This document shows, one piece after another, positions 27,994-37,820 of a DNA stretch of 64,000 bases. The translations under genes were made by a program, and so were the position numbers. The stretch spans positions 2,974,001-3,038,000 of the forward strand of contig NZ_CP102845.1 in the NCBI RefSeq assembly GCF_013307435.2, written 5' to 3'. The notes under the pieces were generated by a model. The model did not search any database. It worked only from the letters and a program-made list of their open reading frames with translations, and was not told where the DNA came from. The first letter of the stretch is position 1. Each line of letters begins with the position of its first letter. Source of the stretch: Microvirga terrae. GTDB taxonomy: Bacteria > Pseudomonadota > Alphaproteobacteria > Rhizobiales > Beijerinckiaceae.

Positions 27994-28355
27994 TGTGCCC
28001 TCCAGACCTCGGTACGAACTGCCCCGATTGGACGCGTTGACCTTGAGCGATTCATCAAAGGCGAGCGGCAGGCCGCAGATCTCCGACCCTAGGCATGAAC
28101 ATCTGGGTGATGCCTGGGTTCCGCGACGGACCGGCCGGCTTCCGGCACCCGGCCCAAGGACACCTGCGGCACTTTAACTTGTGTTAACAAAATCTTTCCT
28201 TGTGTCGGGTTCCTGACAGACGAACAGCGATGCTTCGGTATCATCCGCGGCAAACACGACAACGAACAAGTCACCGGGGGCACAATCATGGCCATCCGTA
28301 CGCCGTCCGCTCCTTCATCGAAGGCGGTGGGCTGCGCCGGACCATGGAGTGCTTG
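27994..28355. other. Divergent intergenic region upstream of RND operon
   Basis: The gap of about 360 bases between the RND operon and rightward small genes contains a 5-base palindrome TTAAC-N4-GTTAA at 28174-28187 in a locally AT-rich stretch, probably a promoter/operator area. I see no other gene, and no regulator gene adjoins. Confidence 0.5.
28174..28187. promoter_or_regulatory. Palindrome TTAAC-N4-GTTAA, possible operator
   Basis: TTAAC (28174-28178) and GTTAA (28183-28187) form a perfect inverted repeat spaced by 4 bases. A near-identical element (TAAC-N4-GTTA) lies at 30087-30098 just upstream of another small gene in the same neighbourhood. Two such sites 1.9 kb apart suggest a shared regulator, but the motif is short and AT-rich, so chance is possible. 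Confidence 0.3.
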
Positions 28356-28553
28356 ATGAAGAGCAAGAAACGAAAGCCCGTTACCTCCGAGGTCCGGCGC
28401 ACAGCCAGGCTCGAGCGTGAGCTCAAGGCCGTGGAAGCGCAGATCGCCCTGCTGGAGAAAGACACCCGTCTCGATCTCGCCACACAGGATCATTTTGTCC
28501 TATGGAGGCGTCCGAACCTTTTTGCTCCCTGGCCATTGGGGCTGCAGCACTAG
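28356..28553 (+). CDS. Possible small basic coiled-coil protein
   Basis: This encodes 65 residues from ATG 28356, with GGAG 6 bases upstream. The first 45 residues are charged and helix-prone (RRTARLERELKAVEAQIALL). The last 20 look unlike a structured tail (LWRRPNLFAPWPLGLQH), which may reflect a frameshifted or degenerate end. An in-frame ATG at 28344 also exists. It precedes the hemerythrin–phasin gene by about 80 bases. Reality of the gene is uncertain; the ribosome site and the helical bias are the only support. Confidence 0.4.
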   Translation: MKSKKRKPVTSEVRRTARLERELKAVEAQIALLEKDTRLDLATQDHFVLWRRPNLFAPWPLGLQH

Positions 28554-28630
28554 TTGAAAACCCACACCCACCATGGAGCCGCCTGCGCCAAGCGCAGGAT
28601 CATGTCTCATTGGAACCTGGAGAGCGGATC

Positions 28631-29623
28631 ATGAACACGCGTAAAATCACTCAGGCCCCACCCGACAGGGCACGGGATCTCTTTGAAAAACTTCTGGCGA
28701 CGTCGGACAACGCGGTCAAAACCCGTGAGCGTCTGTTCTCGGAGCTCCAGGAGGAGCTGACTCTTCTGGCGACCCTGCAGGAGCAGCATCTCCTGCCGGT
28801 TCTGCGCCGGCACGGAATGGAAGACCTCGCCCGCCAGGCTCTCGGCGATCATGAGGAAACCACCGCACTTCTGACCGATCTCGAGCACATGCCGAAGAAC
28901 AACGGCGATTTCCTCGCCAAGGTAGCCGAGCTGAGAAGGGTGTTCCAGCAGCATATCCGTGACGACAGAAAGGAGCTTCTGCCTGCAGTGCTCAAGGTAC
29001 TGAGCGACGACGAGGCCGAAGCGGTCGCCGAGAAGGTGGAGGACGACATGGTGGCATTCGATGAAAGCAAGCGCTCCGAGGCGCGCCGCCTCCGCGAGCC
29101 GGTCGAGACGGTTCAGCGCGTCACCGAGGATCTCGCCGAGAGCGTGCGAGCCGGGACCGAGGGTGCCCAAAGCATCGCCAAGTCGATGCAGCAGGTCGTC
29201 GAGAACAGCTTCGGGTTGTTTTCCGAGCTCGCCCGCCGCTCGACGGGCCAAGCCATGCAGATGTTCGGTCGTTCCGATGGGGAGGCACGCGGCCTCGCGG
29301 CACAGGATTCCGGCGGCACGACGGGCGCGGTCCAGCCGAACGCGGTTCTCGTGCGCGGCTTTCAGGACGTGTCGCGGGAGTGGTTCGAACTCAGCCAGAA
29401 GCGGCTGCAGACGAATCTCGACGGGCTGAATGCCCTCGCCCGCTGCCGCTCCCTGAACGACTTCGTGACGGTTCAAAGCTCTCTCATCCGGGACAATCTG
29501 GAGCAGACCGTCGACAACAGCCGCCGCATGGCGGAACTCACGATGCAGCTGACCGACGAGGCCGCCCGCAACGCCACGGTCGAGGTGAAGCAACTCGCGG
29601 AACGGGTCGGCCGGGCGGCCTGA
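28631..29623 (+). CDS. Hemerythrin-like (HHE) domain fused to a phasin domain
   Basis: This 330-residue protein starts at ATG 28631 with GGAGAG upstream. Residues 12-125 resemble an HHE four-helix bundle. The second half keeps the ligand pattern DH74EE and H108xxxD112xxE115LLP. In the first half the usual helix-1 histidine is absent and the position before E51 that is normally His is Ala47. Residues 236-312 are a phasin domain (VRGFQDVSREWFELSQKR), the type that coats polyhydroxyalkanoate granules. A helical linker (160-215) joins them. A granule-associated protein with an iron or redox-responsive bundle is an attractive inference. Two PHA synthase genes lie in this window. Metal binding needs proof because half the ligands are lost. 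Confidence 0.85.
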   Translation: MNTRKITQAPPDRARDLFEKLLATSDNAVKTRERLFSELQEELTLLATLQEQHLLPVLRRHGMEDLARQALGDHEETTALLTDLEHMPKNNGDFLAKVAELRRVFQQHIRDDRKELLPAVLKVLSDDEAEAVAEKVEDDMVAFDESKRSEARRLREPVETVQRVTEDLAESVRAGTEGAQSIAKSMQQVVENSFGLFSELARRSTGQAMQMFGRSDGEARGLAAQDSGGTTGAVQPNAVLVRGFQDVSREWFELSQKRLQTNLDGLNALARCRSLNDFVTVQSSLIRDNLEQTVDNSRRMAELTMQLTDEAARNATVEVKQLAERVGRAA

Positions 29624-29639
29624 CCTCCGGACGCAATGA

Positions 29640-29664
29640 CGCCCCCGGCCAAGAGCCGGGGGCG
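29640..29664. terminator. Strong hairpin between convergent genes
   Basis: CGCCCCCGGC (29640-29649) pairs perfectly with GCCGGGGGCG (29655-29664) around a 5-base loop. It lies between two converging stops and could serve both directions. The T-run is missing, so it may work as a stabilising or intrinsic-like terminator. Confidence 0.6.
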
Positions 29665-29690
29665 CCACTGGCGTCCTGCGCCAAGAGAGT

Positions 29691-29888
29691 TCAGAGCTGC
29701 TTGTCGGACCGGTCGAGGGCTGCCGTCCAGCGATGCGGCCAAAAGGCCAGGACAGCAACCACGAAGGTCAGCAGGAGGAGGGCCACCATCATCTGGGCCA
29801 CTCCGAAGATCGGGGCGTCCTTGGCGACAAACCAGCTCGTGACGACGCCGGCGGCAACCATCAATATCCGGACGATCCAGCTGATCAT
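29691..29888 (-). CDS. Small two-helix membrane protein
   Basis: This encodes 65 residues from ATG 29888, preceded by a textbook GGAGG 6 bases upstream. Two hydrophobic helices are present: residues 2-20 (ISWIVRILMVAAGVVTSWF) and about 28-48 (AQMMVALLLLTFVVAVLAF). A short amphipathic tail follows. It resembles the many small envelope-associated proteins of alphaproteobacteria without a named family. The longer frame up to 30056 has no supporting ribosome site. It converges on the HHE–phasin gene across the 29640 hairpin. Confidence 0.75.
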   Translation of the reverse strand: MISWIVRILMVAAGVVTSWFVAKDAPIFGVAQMMVALLLLTFVVAVLAFWPHRWTAALDRSDKQL

Positions 29889-30086
29889 GTGTGCCTCCAC
29901 GGCCCGCACGGACCAAGACAGTTTCTCCAGACTAACCGTCAATCCGTTTGGCATTATGGCAGGTATCCCGCTTCCGCGTTCGACCGGATCGAGGCCGATC
30001 CGGCCAAGGCACGACAGCCTGAAGGAAAGCACGCGGAGGCAATTCTGTAGCGCCAAGCTGCCCCATCCCGACCAAAGTCGTGGCGC

Positions 30087-30098
30087 TAACTTAGGTTA
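30087..30098. promoter_or_regulatory. Palindrome TAAC-N4-GTTA, possible operator
   Basis: This is a 4-base inverted repeat with the same N4 spacing as the element at 28174. It sits 48 bases before the 30146 start codon, a position suited to an operator or promoter element. See the finding on the paired sites. Confidence 0.3.
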
Positions 30099-30145
30099 AC
30101 TCCCCGCAGGAATCGCAGGCTTCAAGAACACCGTCGGAGGAAGCC

Positions 30146-30427
30146 ATGGCCAGTGCTGTCGGACGTGCCCGTTTCGAGAGTGTGTCGCACAGGAGCGGGT
30201 TCTACGCGCCCGATCTTCTCCCACGGCTGCAAGCAGTTCTCGCGGACCTCGCGGATCTCGACTTCGCCTACGAGAAACGCCTCGATGCCGTCAGGCAGAG
30301 TTCCGAGGACGAAGGCCGCAAGAGCGCGATGATCGCGAGCCTCCGGCATGAGCACCGGGAGCGGCGAGCCCCCTTTGTCCGGGAACTCACGGCGCTCAAG
30401 GAGCAGATCGAGGCGACCTTCGCCTGA
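30146..30427 (+). CDS. Small helical protein of unknown function
   Basis: This encodes 93 residues from ATG 30146 with GGAGGAAG directly upstream. It is strongly helical and charged, with a tyrosine/leucine-rich middle (YAPDLLPRLQAVLADLADLDFAYEKRL) and a basic segment (LRHEHRERRAPF). There is no signal peptide and no known motif. It is convergent with the chemoreceptor gene. The good ribosome site and clean coding bias make it likely real; the function is unknown. Confidence 0.7.
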   Translation: MASAVGRARFESVSHRSGFYAPDLLPRLQAVLADLADLDFAYEKRLDAVRQSSEDEGRKSAMIASLRHEHRERRAPFVRELTALKEQIEATFA

Positions 30428-30459
30428 CGGGACCAGGACCCCGGTCGCGGCGGCTTCCC

Positions 30460-31941
30460 CTAACGGGCAAGCACCTGCGCGGCCTTCTTCGTCGTGTCGA
30501 CAGCCTCCGATACCCGTCCGACCGCTGCCGATATGGCCCCGATGCTGCCGGCGATGCGCGTCACGGCGTGGGACGCATCCTGCATGTTCGACGACATCTC
30601 CTGCGTGACGGCGCTCTGCTCCTCGACAGCGGTGGCTGCGCCAACTACGTGGGCCCGCATGGTTTCGATGGATCCGCGAATTTTCGCGAGCGCCTCGACC
30701 ACTCCGCTCGACACGTTCCGGACCCCGTCGATCTCCGTGGAGATCTGCTCGGTTGCTCGGGCCGCCTGGGAGGCCAAATTTTTCACCTCGCTTGCAACCA
30801 CCGCGAAGCCGCGACCTGCCTCGCCGGCTCGGGCGGACTCGATCGTCGCATTCAGGGCCAGCAGGTTGATCTGACCCGCGATGCTCTGAATAAGGCCGAT
30901 GATGCCTCCCATCGCCTCCGCGGTGGCGGAGAGTTTATTCGTATATTCGTTCGCGCTTTCCGCTTCGGCAAAGGCGATGTCGGTCGCTGCGCGGGAGGTC
31001 GCCATGCTCTGGGCAATCTCGCGAACCGAGGCGGCCAGTTCCTCCGACGCGGAGGCCATCATCTGGACATTGCTGGAGGTCGCGGTCGCCGCTTGGCCGG
31101 CGGAGATCGCCTCCTGAGAGGATTGGCCGACGGCCACATCGATGTCGCCGAAATTGGTCTCGATCATGCCCCTGAGACTGATCAGAAGTCCGACCTGCTG
31201 GGTCACGTCGGTCGCATATTTCACGACCTTGTATGGGCGTCCGCTGGCGTCCAGGATCGGGTTGTAGCTCGCCTCGATCCAGATCTCCCGCCCGCCTTTC
31301 CCGATCCGCTTGTACTGGGCCGCCTGAAACTCGCCGCGCTTGAGCCGGCGCCAGAATTCCAGGTATTCCGGACTGGTCCTCTGTCCCGGCTCGACGAACA
31401 TGCTGTGGTGCCGTCCCTGGATTTCGGAAAGAGTGTACCCGACGGCTGCGAGGAAGTTGTCATTCGCGTCGAGGATGTTTCCATCGAGATCGAACGAGAT
31501 CACGGCCTGAGACTTCCCGATCGCCTCGACCTGCCCCTTCAGATCGGCCTGCTCGTCCATCTGTTGTGTGATGTCGGTCGCGAACTTGACGATCTTGAAG
31601 GGCCTTCCGTCTCGCCCGAGCAGCGGATTGTAACTTGCCTCGATCCAGACCTCCCGGCCGCCCTTGCCGAGGCGCCTGTACCGCGCCGCCTGATACTCGC
31701 CGGCTCTGAGCCTGCGCCAGAACTCAACGTAATCTGCCGTCTCGCGGTAGGCAGGCTCGACGAACATGCTGTGATGCCGCCCCTGGATTTCCGCGAGGGA
31801 GTAGCCGACAGTGCAAAGAAAATTCTCGTTGGCGGTCACGATGGTACCGTCAAGATTAAATTCAATAATCGCTTGCGCTCTGTCGAGAGCTGCAAGTCTT
31901 GCTTCCGCTTCGGATCGCGCTAGAGACAAAATGCCCAACAT
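30460..31941 (-). CDS. Soluble methyl-accepting chemotaxis protein with two PAS domains
   Basis: This 493-residue chemoreceptor has no transmembrane segment. Two PAS–PAC units occupy about residues 17-125 and 140-248. They are near-duplicates: both read EIQGRHHSMFVEP, then FWRRL, then KGGRE(V/I)WIEASYNP. A short HAMP-less linker leads to the signalling domain, whose hairpin tip reads AGEAGRGFAVVASEVKNLA. It would signal to CheA/CheW from the cytoplasm, probably sensing redox or a small ligand through bound cofactors. No Che gene is adjacent. The start at 31941 gives a short hydrophobic N-terminus (MLGILSLARSEAEARL) too short and interrupted to span a membrane. Confidence 0.95.
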   Translation of the reverse strand: MLGILSLARSEAEARLAALDRAQAIIEFNLDGTIVTANENFLCTVGYSLAEIQGRHHSMFVEPAYRETADYVEFWRRLRAGEYQAARYRRLGKGGREVWIEASYNPLLGRDGRPFKIVKFATDITQQMDEQADLKGQVEAIGKSQAVISFDLDGNILDANDNFLAAVGYTLSEIQGRHHSMFVEPGQRTSPEYLEFWRRLKRGEFQAAQYKRIGKGGREIWIEASYNPILDASGRPYKVVKYATDVTQQVGLLISLRGMIETNFGDIDVAVGQSSQEAISAGQAATATSSNVQMMASASEELAASVREIAQSMATSRAATDIAFAEAESANEYTNKLSATAEAMGGIIGLIQSIAGQINLLALNATIESARAGEAGRGFAVVASEVKNLASQAARATEQISTEIDGVRNVSSGVVEALAKIRGSIETMRAHVVGAATAVEEQSAVTQEMSSNMQDASHAVTRIAGSIGAISAAVGRVSEAVDTTKKAAQVLAR

Positions 31942-32241
31942 GGATCGACTCCGATACGCAACACCAAAATAAAGCTCGCCGCAACACTGCGACCGTTGCT
32001 GTCATCAAGGGTGCGGAGAAAATGATAACGACCGGTAAGCGCGGGCCTAAGTAATTCCACTTAGACTGACGCCATGCTCCCGGTTGTTTGCAGATTCGCC
32101 GTCGCGAACACTTCTGCCCATGTCGCGCGTCGAGTGGAACGAAGCCAATCCGCTCAACGCGCTCGACCATCATGTGGACGAATTTCGAAGGGATCCTTCG
32201 ATGTCATCCAGTGCGCAACGGCCAACGCCCGGGAGATCGAC
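31942..32241. other. Divergent intergenic region between chemoreceptor and PHA synthase
   Basis: This gap of 300 bases is divergent, so it should contain two promoters. A possible Shine-Dalgarno (GGGAGA) lies just before the synthase start at 32242. I see no gene or strong hairpin. The frame open from 32074 into the synthase lacks family character. Confidence 0.5.
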
Positions 32242-34107
32242 ATGCCGGCTCCTACATCCTCCACACCCATGGGGAGCCGGAAATTGCCCCCGCAAGCCGC
32301 CCTGCTGCCGATTCAGCCGGCTGCGGCTCACGCCTCGGCGACCGGGCTGCCGTCGGACCTGGGACCCTGGGACGATGCGGAGCTCCACCGGCTCAGGGAC
32401 ACGCTCGATCATATCGCCCATGCCGGGCTTGCGCGCCTGACCGGCGGGCTCTCGCCCGCAGCCATCGTCGATGCCTATATGGATTGGGCCGTCCATCTTG
32501 CCATTTCGCCGGGCAAGCATGTCGAACTCGCCACCAAGTGCGTGCGCAAATGGGCGCGGCTGGCGCAGTTCGCCTCGCGCTACGCGGTCGATGGCGGCGC
32601 CTGTGAGCCCTGCATCGAGCCGCCGCCCCAGGACCGGCGCTTCGCCGAGACGGAATGGTGGCGCTGGCCTTTCAACCTCGTTCAGCAGAGTTTTCTACTG
32701 CAGCAACAATGGTGGGACGATGCGACAACGGATGTGGACGGGGTGACCAAGCAGCATCAGGCAGTCGTCGAGTTCATCACGCGACAGATCCTCGACATGG
32801 CCTCGCCGTCGAACTTCATTGCGACCAACCCGGTGGTTCAGCGCCGCATCCTTGAAACCGGCGGCCAAAATCTCGTGCAGGGCCTTCGCCATTTCCTCGA
32901 AGACTGGGAGCGGATCGTCCGCTCCAGGCCACCTGCCGGTACGGAAGCCTTCCGTCCGGGCCGGAACGTCGCCGTGACACCCGGACGGGTGATCTACCGC
33001 AACGATCTCATCGAATTGATCCAGTATGCGCCGACGACCAGGAAGGTGCGGCCGCAGCCGATTCTGATCGTGCCGGCCTGGATCATGAAGTACTACATCC
33101 TGGATCTCTCGCCCGAGAATTCCCTGGTCCGTTATCTCACCGAACAGGGCTTCACGGTGTTCATCATCTCCTGGAAGAACCCCGACGTCGGCGATCGGGA
33201 TCTCGGTCTCGACGAGTACCGCCGGCTCGGCATCATGGCGGCCCTCGATGCCGTGAATGCCATCGTGCCCGACCGGAACGTCCATGCGGTCGGCTATTGC
33301 CTCGGCGGCACGCTTGTGTCGGTCGCCGCTGCCGCCATGGCGCGCGATGGCGACAAGCGTCTCGCATCCCTGTCGCTCCTGGCCGCGCAGGCGGACTTCC
33401 GCGAGGCTGGGGAACTCACGCTCTTCATCAACGAAAGCCAGCTGCACTTCCTTGAAGATCTGATGCGAAGCCAGGGTTTTCTCGATACCCGGCAGATGGC
33501 CGGCGCTTTCCAGCTTTTGCGCTCGAACGACCTGATCTGGTCACGCCTCGTCCGGCATTACCTAATGGGCGAGCGCACGCCCTTGAACGACATCATGGCC
33601 TGGAACGCCGATGCGACGCGGATGCCCTACCGCATGCATGCGGAATACCTGCGGCAGCTCTTCCTCAACAACGACCTCGCCGAAGGACGCTTCGACGTCG
33701 ACGGCCGCCCGATCGCCATCAGCGACATCCGCGCGCCGATCTTTGCGGTCGGCACCGAGCGCGACCACGTGGCCCCATGGCGTTCGGCGTTCAAGATCCA
33801 TCTGCTTGCCGACACCGACGTGACGTTCCTCCTCACGACGGGCGGACACAACGCCGGCATCGTGGCTGGCCCGAGCCGGACCAGCGGGAGCTTCCAGGTT
33901 CTCACACGATCCTCGGTCGGCCACTACCTCGATCCGGACACCTGGATCAAGATCGCTCCTCGCTTCCAGGGCTCGTGGTGGCGAGAATGGAGTCACTGGC
34001 TCACGCTGCATTCCGGAGAGCTCGTCGAACCGCCGGACATGGGAGCCCCTGATGGAGGCTATCCCGTCCTCTGCGACGCCCCCGGCACCTATGTGATGCA
34101 GACCTGA
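32242..34107 (+). CDS. phaC: Second, divergent poly(3-hydroxyalkanoate) synthase
   Basis: This 621-residue polymerase joins hydroxyacyl-CoA units into PHA. The lipase-like box GYCLGG holds the nucleophile Cys353; the catalytic Asp lies in GTERDHVAPWRS and the His in TTGGHNAGIVAG. The PhaC N-terminal domain (FATNPVVQRRILETGGQN) and the core [18 protein letters not shown] are also present. I start it at ATG 32242 with GGGAGA upstream; longer frames to 32074 lack support. It has a longer N-terminus than usual and differs widely from the class I enzyme at 59804. It lies close to the phasin-domain protein, which supports a granule role. Confidence 0.93.
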   Translation: MPAPTSSTPMGSRKLPPQAALLPIQPAAAHASATGLPSDLGPWDDAELHRLRDTLDHIAHAGLARLTGGLSPAAIVDAYMDWAVHLAISPGKHVELATKCVRKWARLAQFASRYAVDGGACEPCIEPPPQDRRFAETEWWRWPFNLVQQSFLLQQQWWDDATTDVDGVTKQHQAVVEFITRQILDMASPSNFIATNPVVQRRILETGGQNLVQGLRHFLEDWERIVRSRPPAGTEAFRPGRNVAVTPGRVIYRNDLIELIQYAPTTRKVRPQPILIVPAWIMKYYILDLSPENSLVRYLTEQGFTVFIISWKNPDVGDRDLGLDEYRRLGIMAALDAVNAIVPDRNVHAVGYCLGGTLVSVAAAAMARDGDKRLASLSLLAAQADFREAGELTLFINESQLHFLEDLMRSQGFLDTRQMAGAFQLLRSNDLIWSRLVRHYLMGERTPLNDIMAWNADATRMPYRMHAEYLRQLFLNNDLAEGRFDVDGRPIAISDIRAPIFAVGTERDHVAPWRSAFKIHLLADTDVTFLLTTGGHNAGIVAGPSRTSGSFQVLTRSSVGHYLDPDTWIKIAPRFQGSWWREWSHWLTLHSGELVEPPDMGAPDGGYPVLCDAPGTYVMQT

Positions 34108-34144
34108 CGCAAGACCGCGCCGCCCTCTCGGAAGCGCCCGCCGT

Positions 34145-36070
34145 TCAGACCTGCATGCGTCGATACAGGGTGCTGCGGCTGACGCCGAGCCGGCGGGCGG
34201 CAAGGGACACGTTGCCCCTGGCGGCCCGCAGAGCATCCTGCATGGCCGTGGTCGTGACGGCCTCCAGGGTCGCCTGCCCTCTCCCACGCGGGAACGCGGG
34301 CCTCTCGGGGGTCGCTGCGCCCGCGCGCAGGTCCGGCGGCAAGGCGTCGACGGTCAGCGTCTCGCCGGGTTCGCAGAGCGCCATCATGGCCCTGAGGCAG
34401 CCGACCAGCTGACGGAAGTTGCCTGGCCAGTCGTAGGTCACGAGCCGCTCCCGGCATTCCTGTGCCATGACGATCCCTTGGGTTTCTGCCCCGAGGTCGT
34501 CCCATATCTGCTCGATCAGCTGCACGCGATCCGAGCGATGGCGAAGCGGCGACAACTCGATCGTGTATTGTGCGATCCGGAAGTAGAGGTCCGAACGGAA
34601 CGCGCCCGCCTCGACGAGATCCCACAGGTTCCGGTTGGTGGCGCAGATCAGCAGGAAATCGACCGGGACCGGCCGCCCGCCGCCGAGCGGCACGACCTCC
34701 CGCTCCTGCAGGGCGCGCAGGAGCTTCGTCTGCAGGGCCAATGGCATGTCGCCGATCTCGTCGAGGAACAGCACGCCCCCATCGGCCTCCCGCAGCGTGC
34801 CTTTCGACCCGCCGGGCCGCGCGCCCGTGAAGGCTCCGGCCTGATAGCCGAACAGCTCGGCCTCCATGAGGGTTTCGGGCAGGGCCGCGCAGTTCACCGC
34901 GATCAGCGGCTTGCCGGACCGCCCGCTCCTGGCATGCACGGTGCGGGCGAAGACCTCCTTGCCGGTCCCGGTTTCACCGCGGATGAGAACGGGAACGGCC
35001 GCATCGACCAGCCGGACCGCGCGAGTCAGGGACCGTGTGGTCTCGGGATCGAAGATGGGGCTCGGGGCTGGAGAAGGGCCGGATCGTGCCACGCGGGCAC
35101 GCGGCGCTGTGGCTCTTCTGAACCCCTCGAGGCGGCCCACCAGTGTGGTGCCGTTCTCCCGCTTGAGGCTTCCGTTCTCGACCAGGCTGGCCAGTTGCTC
35201 GCGGAACAGGTCCGCCCAAGTGGCCCTGCCAATATCGTCGAACCGTCGGCCGATGAGCGCCAAGCCGTGCCGGTTGGCCGCCTTGAGCCGTCCGTCCTCG
35301 AAGACCAGGATGCCTTCCCGGGACGTCCCGAGCATGGCCGGATCGACATGGAGCCGCACCACGTCGGCGCCGGCGAACCCCTGCTCGAAGAGCCGGTGCT
35401 CGATCTGCTCGGCCGCCAGCTTCACGAGGCCGAGGGCGTGGGCATGATGCGTTTCGGCCGGGCCGGAAAGATCCAGGACACCCAGCACGTTTCCCTGGGG
35501 GCCCATGATCGGAATGGCCGAGCAGCTCAGGATCCGGTTGCATTCGAGGTAATGCTCCGCGCCGCGGACCTCGATGGGCGATCCTTCGGCCAGGGACGTC
35601 CCGATGGCGTTCGTACCCACCACCTGTTCGCTCCAGGGCACTCCGGGCCGCAAGGCGACCCGGGCCGCCCGCTCCGCGAAGTCCAGGCTTCCGATCGTGT
35701 CGAGGACGAGACCCGAGGCATTGGTGAGGATGACGATGCTGTCCGTCGCCTGGGCGTCCGCATAGAGCGCTTCCACCTCCGGCCGGCACAGGCGCTTGAA
35801 TGCCTCCGCCTCTCCGGCCGTCAGCGCGAACTCGTACGCCGTCAGGGGCTCCGGAAGCGCGTTGGCCCGCCCTTCGAGACCCAGAGCCTGACAGCGGGTC
35901 CAGGACCGGAGAATGGATTGCGGGATCAGCCCGCCGGGAACGGCCTTCTGCGAGAAGAAGCGCTGGCGGGCATGCTGGATCGGATCTGGAGTCAAGTGGC
36001 GTCCTCCCGTCCCGGTGTCGCAAATTGCAACAGGTGTTGCAGATGCGTTTCTTTCCGCGACAGAGTCCAT
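34145..36070 (-). CDS. Sigma-54-dependent activator, AcoR type
   Basis: This encodes 641 residues. An AcoR-like N-terminal region (IPQSILRSWTRCQALGL) is followed by a GAF sensor, roughly residues 80-200. The AAA+ core carries Walker A GETGTGKE, the sigma-54-contact loop GAFTGA, and DEIGDM. The C-terminal Fis helix-turn-helix is RAARGNVSLAARRLGVSRST. It is divergent from the aldehyde dehydrogenase gene. A perfect -24/-12 promoter and an upstream palindrome lie between or just inside the 5' end, so it most likely activates that operon. AcoR-family members respond to acetoin, acetaldehyde or alcohols; the inducer here is unknown. Confidence 0.95.
   Translation of the reverse strand: MDSVAERNASATPVAICDTGTGGRHLTPDPIQHARQRFFSQKAVPGGLIPQSILRSWTRCQALGLEGRANALPEPLTAYEFALTAGEAEAFKRLCRPEVEALYADAQATDSIVILTNASGLVLDTIGSLDFAERAARVALRPGVPWSEQVVGTNAIGTSLAEGSPIEVRGAEHYLECNRILSCSAIPIMGPQGNVLGVLDLSGPAETHHAHALGLVKLAAEQIEHRLFEQGFAGADVVRLHVDPAMLGTSREGILVFEDGRLKAANRHGLALIGRRFDDIGRATWADLFREQLASLVENGSLKRENGTTLVGRLEGFRRATAPRARVARSGPSPAPSPIFDPETTRSLTRAVRLVDAAVPVLIRGETGTGKEVFARTVHARSGRSGKPLIAVNCAALPETLMEAELFGYQAGAFTGARPGGSKGTLREADGGVLFLDEIGDMPLALQTKLLRALQEREVVPLGGGRPVPVDFLLICATNRNLWDLVEAGAFRSDLYFRIAQYTIELSPLRHRSDRVQLIEQIWDDLGAETQGIVMAQECRERLVTYDWPGNFRQLVGCLRAMMALCEPGETLTVDALPPDLRAGAATPERPAFPRGRGQATLEAVTTTAMQDALRAARGNVSLAARRLGVSRSTLYRRMQV
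36026..36041. promoter_or_regulatory. Palindromic upstream activator site
   Basis: TGCAACA (36026-36032) and TGTTGCA (36035-36041) form a perfect 7-base inverted repeat around GG. It lies about 155 bases upstream of the -24 element, a normal place for an enhancer-binding protein. It falls inside codons 10-15 of the regulator's own gene, so the coding sequence there is under double constraint. Confidence 0.6.
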
Positions 36071-36193
36071 GATAAGCGAAGCTGAGGCAAAAAGAAGTCA
36101 CCTGGAGCAGACAGGCCGATCGGGCGTCGCCGCCCCTGCTCTCTCAGAGACTTACCGCGGCGCAAAAGGAGACCCGACCCGCGGAGCGCGCTT

Positions 36194-36209
36194 TGGCACG
36201 GAACTTGCT
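36194..36209 (+). promoter_or_regulatory. Sigma-54 (-24/-12) promoter of the aldehyde dehydrogenase operon
   Basis: TGGCAC (36194-36199), 5 bases, then TTGCT (36205-36209) match the RpoN consensus exactly. It ends 32 bases before the aldehyde dehydrogenase start codon, and the divergent activator belongs to the required family. Confidence 0.9.
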
Positions 36210-36241
36210 CAGGCTGGCTTGTTCATCCAGGGAGGAAACCA

Positions 36242-37759
<1,518 letters not shown>

Positions 37760-37771
37760 TCATACAGCGCA

Positions 37772-37797
37772 CCGGGGCGGGAGCGATCCCGCCCCGG
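37772..37797 (+). terminator. Hairpin between aldehyde dehydrogenase and DUF779 genes
   Basis: CCGGGGCGGGA (37772-37782) pairs perfectly with TCCCGCCCCGG (37787-37797) around GCGA. The T-run is weak (CCTTCCT). It probably attenuates or separates the two cistrons rather than stopping transcription completely. Confidence 0.5.
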
Positions 37798-37820
37798 CCT
37801 TCCTGCACCGGAGAAGCACC

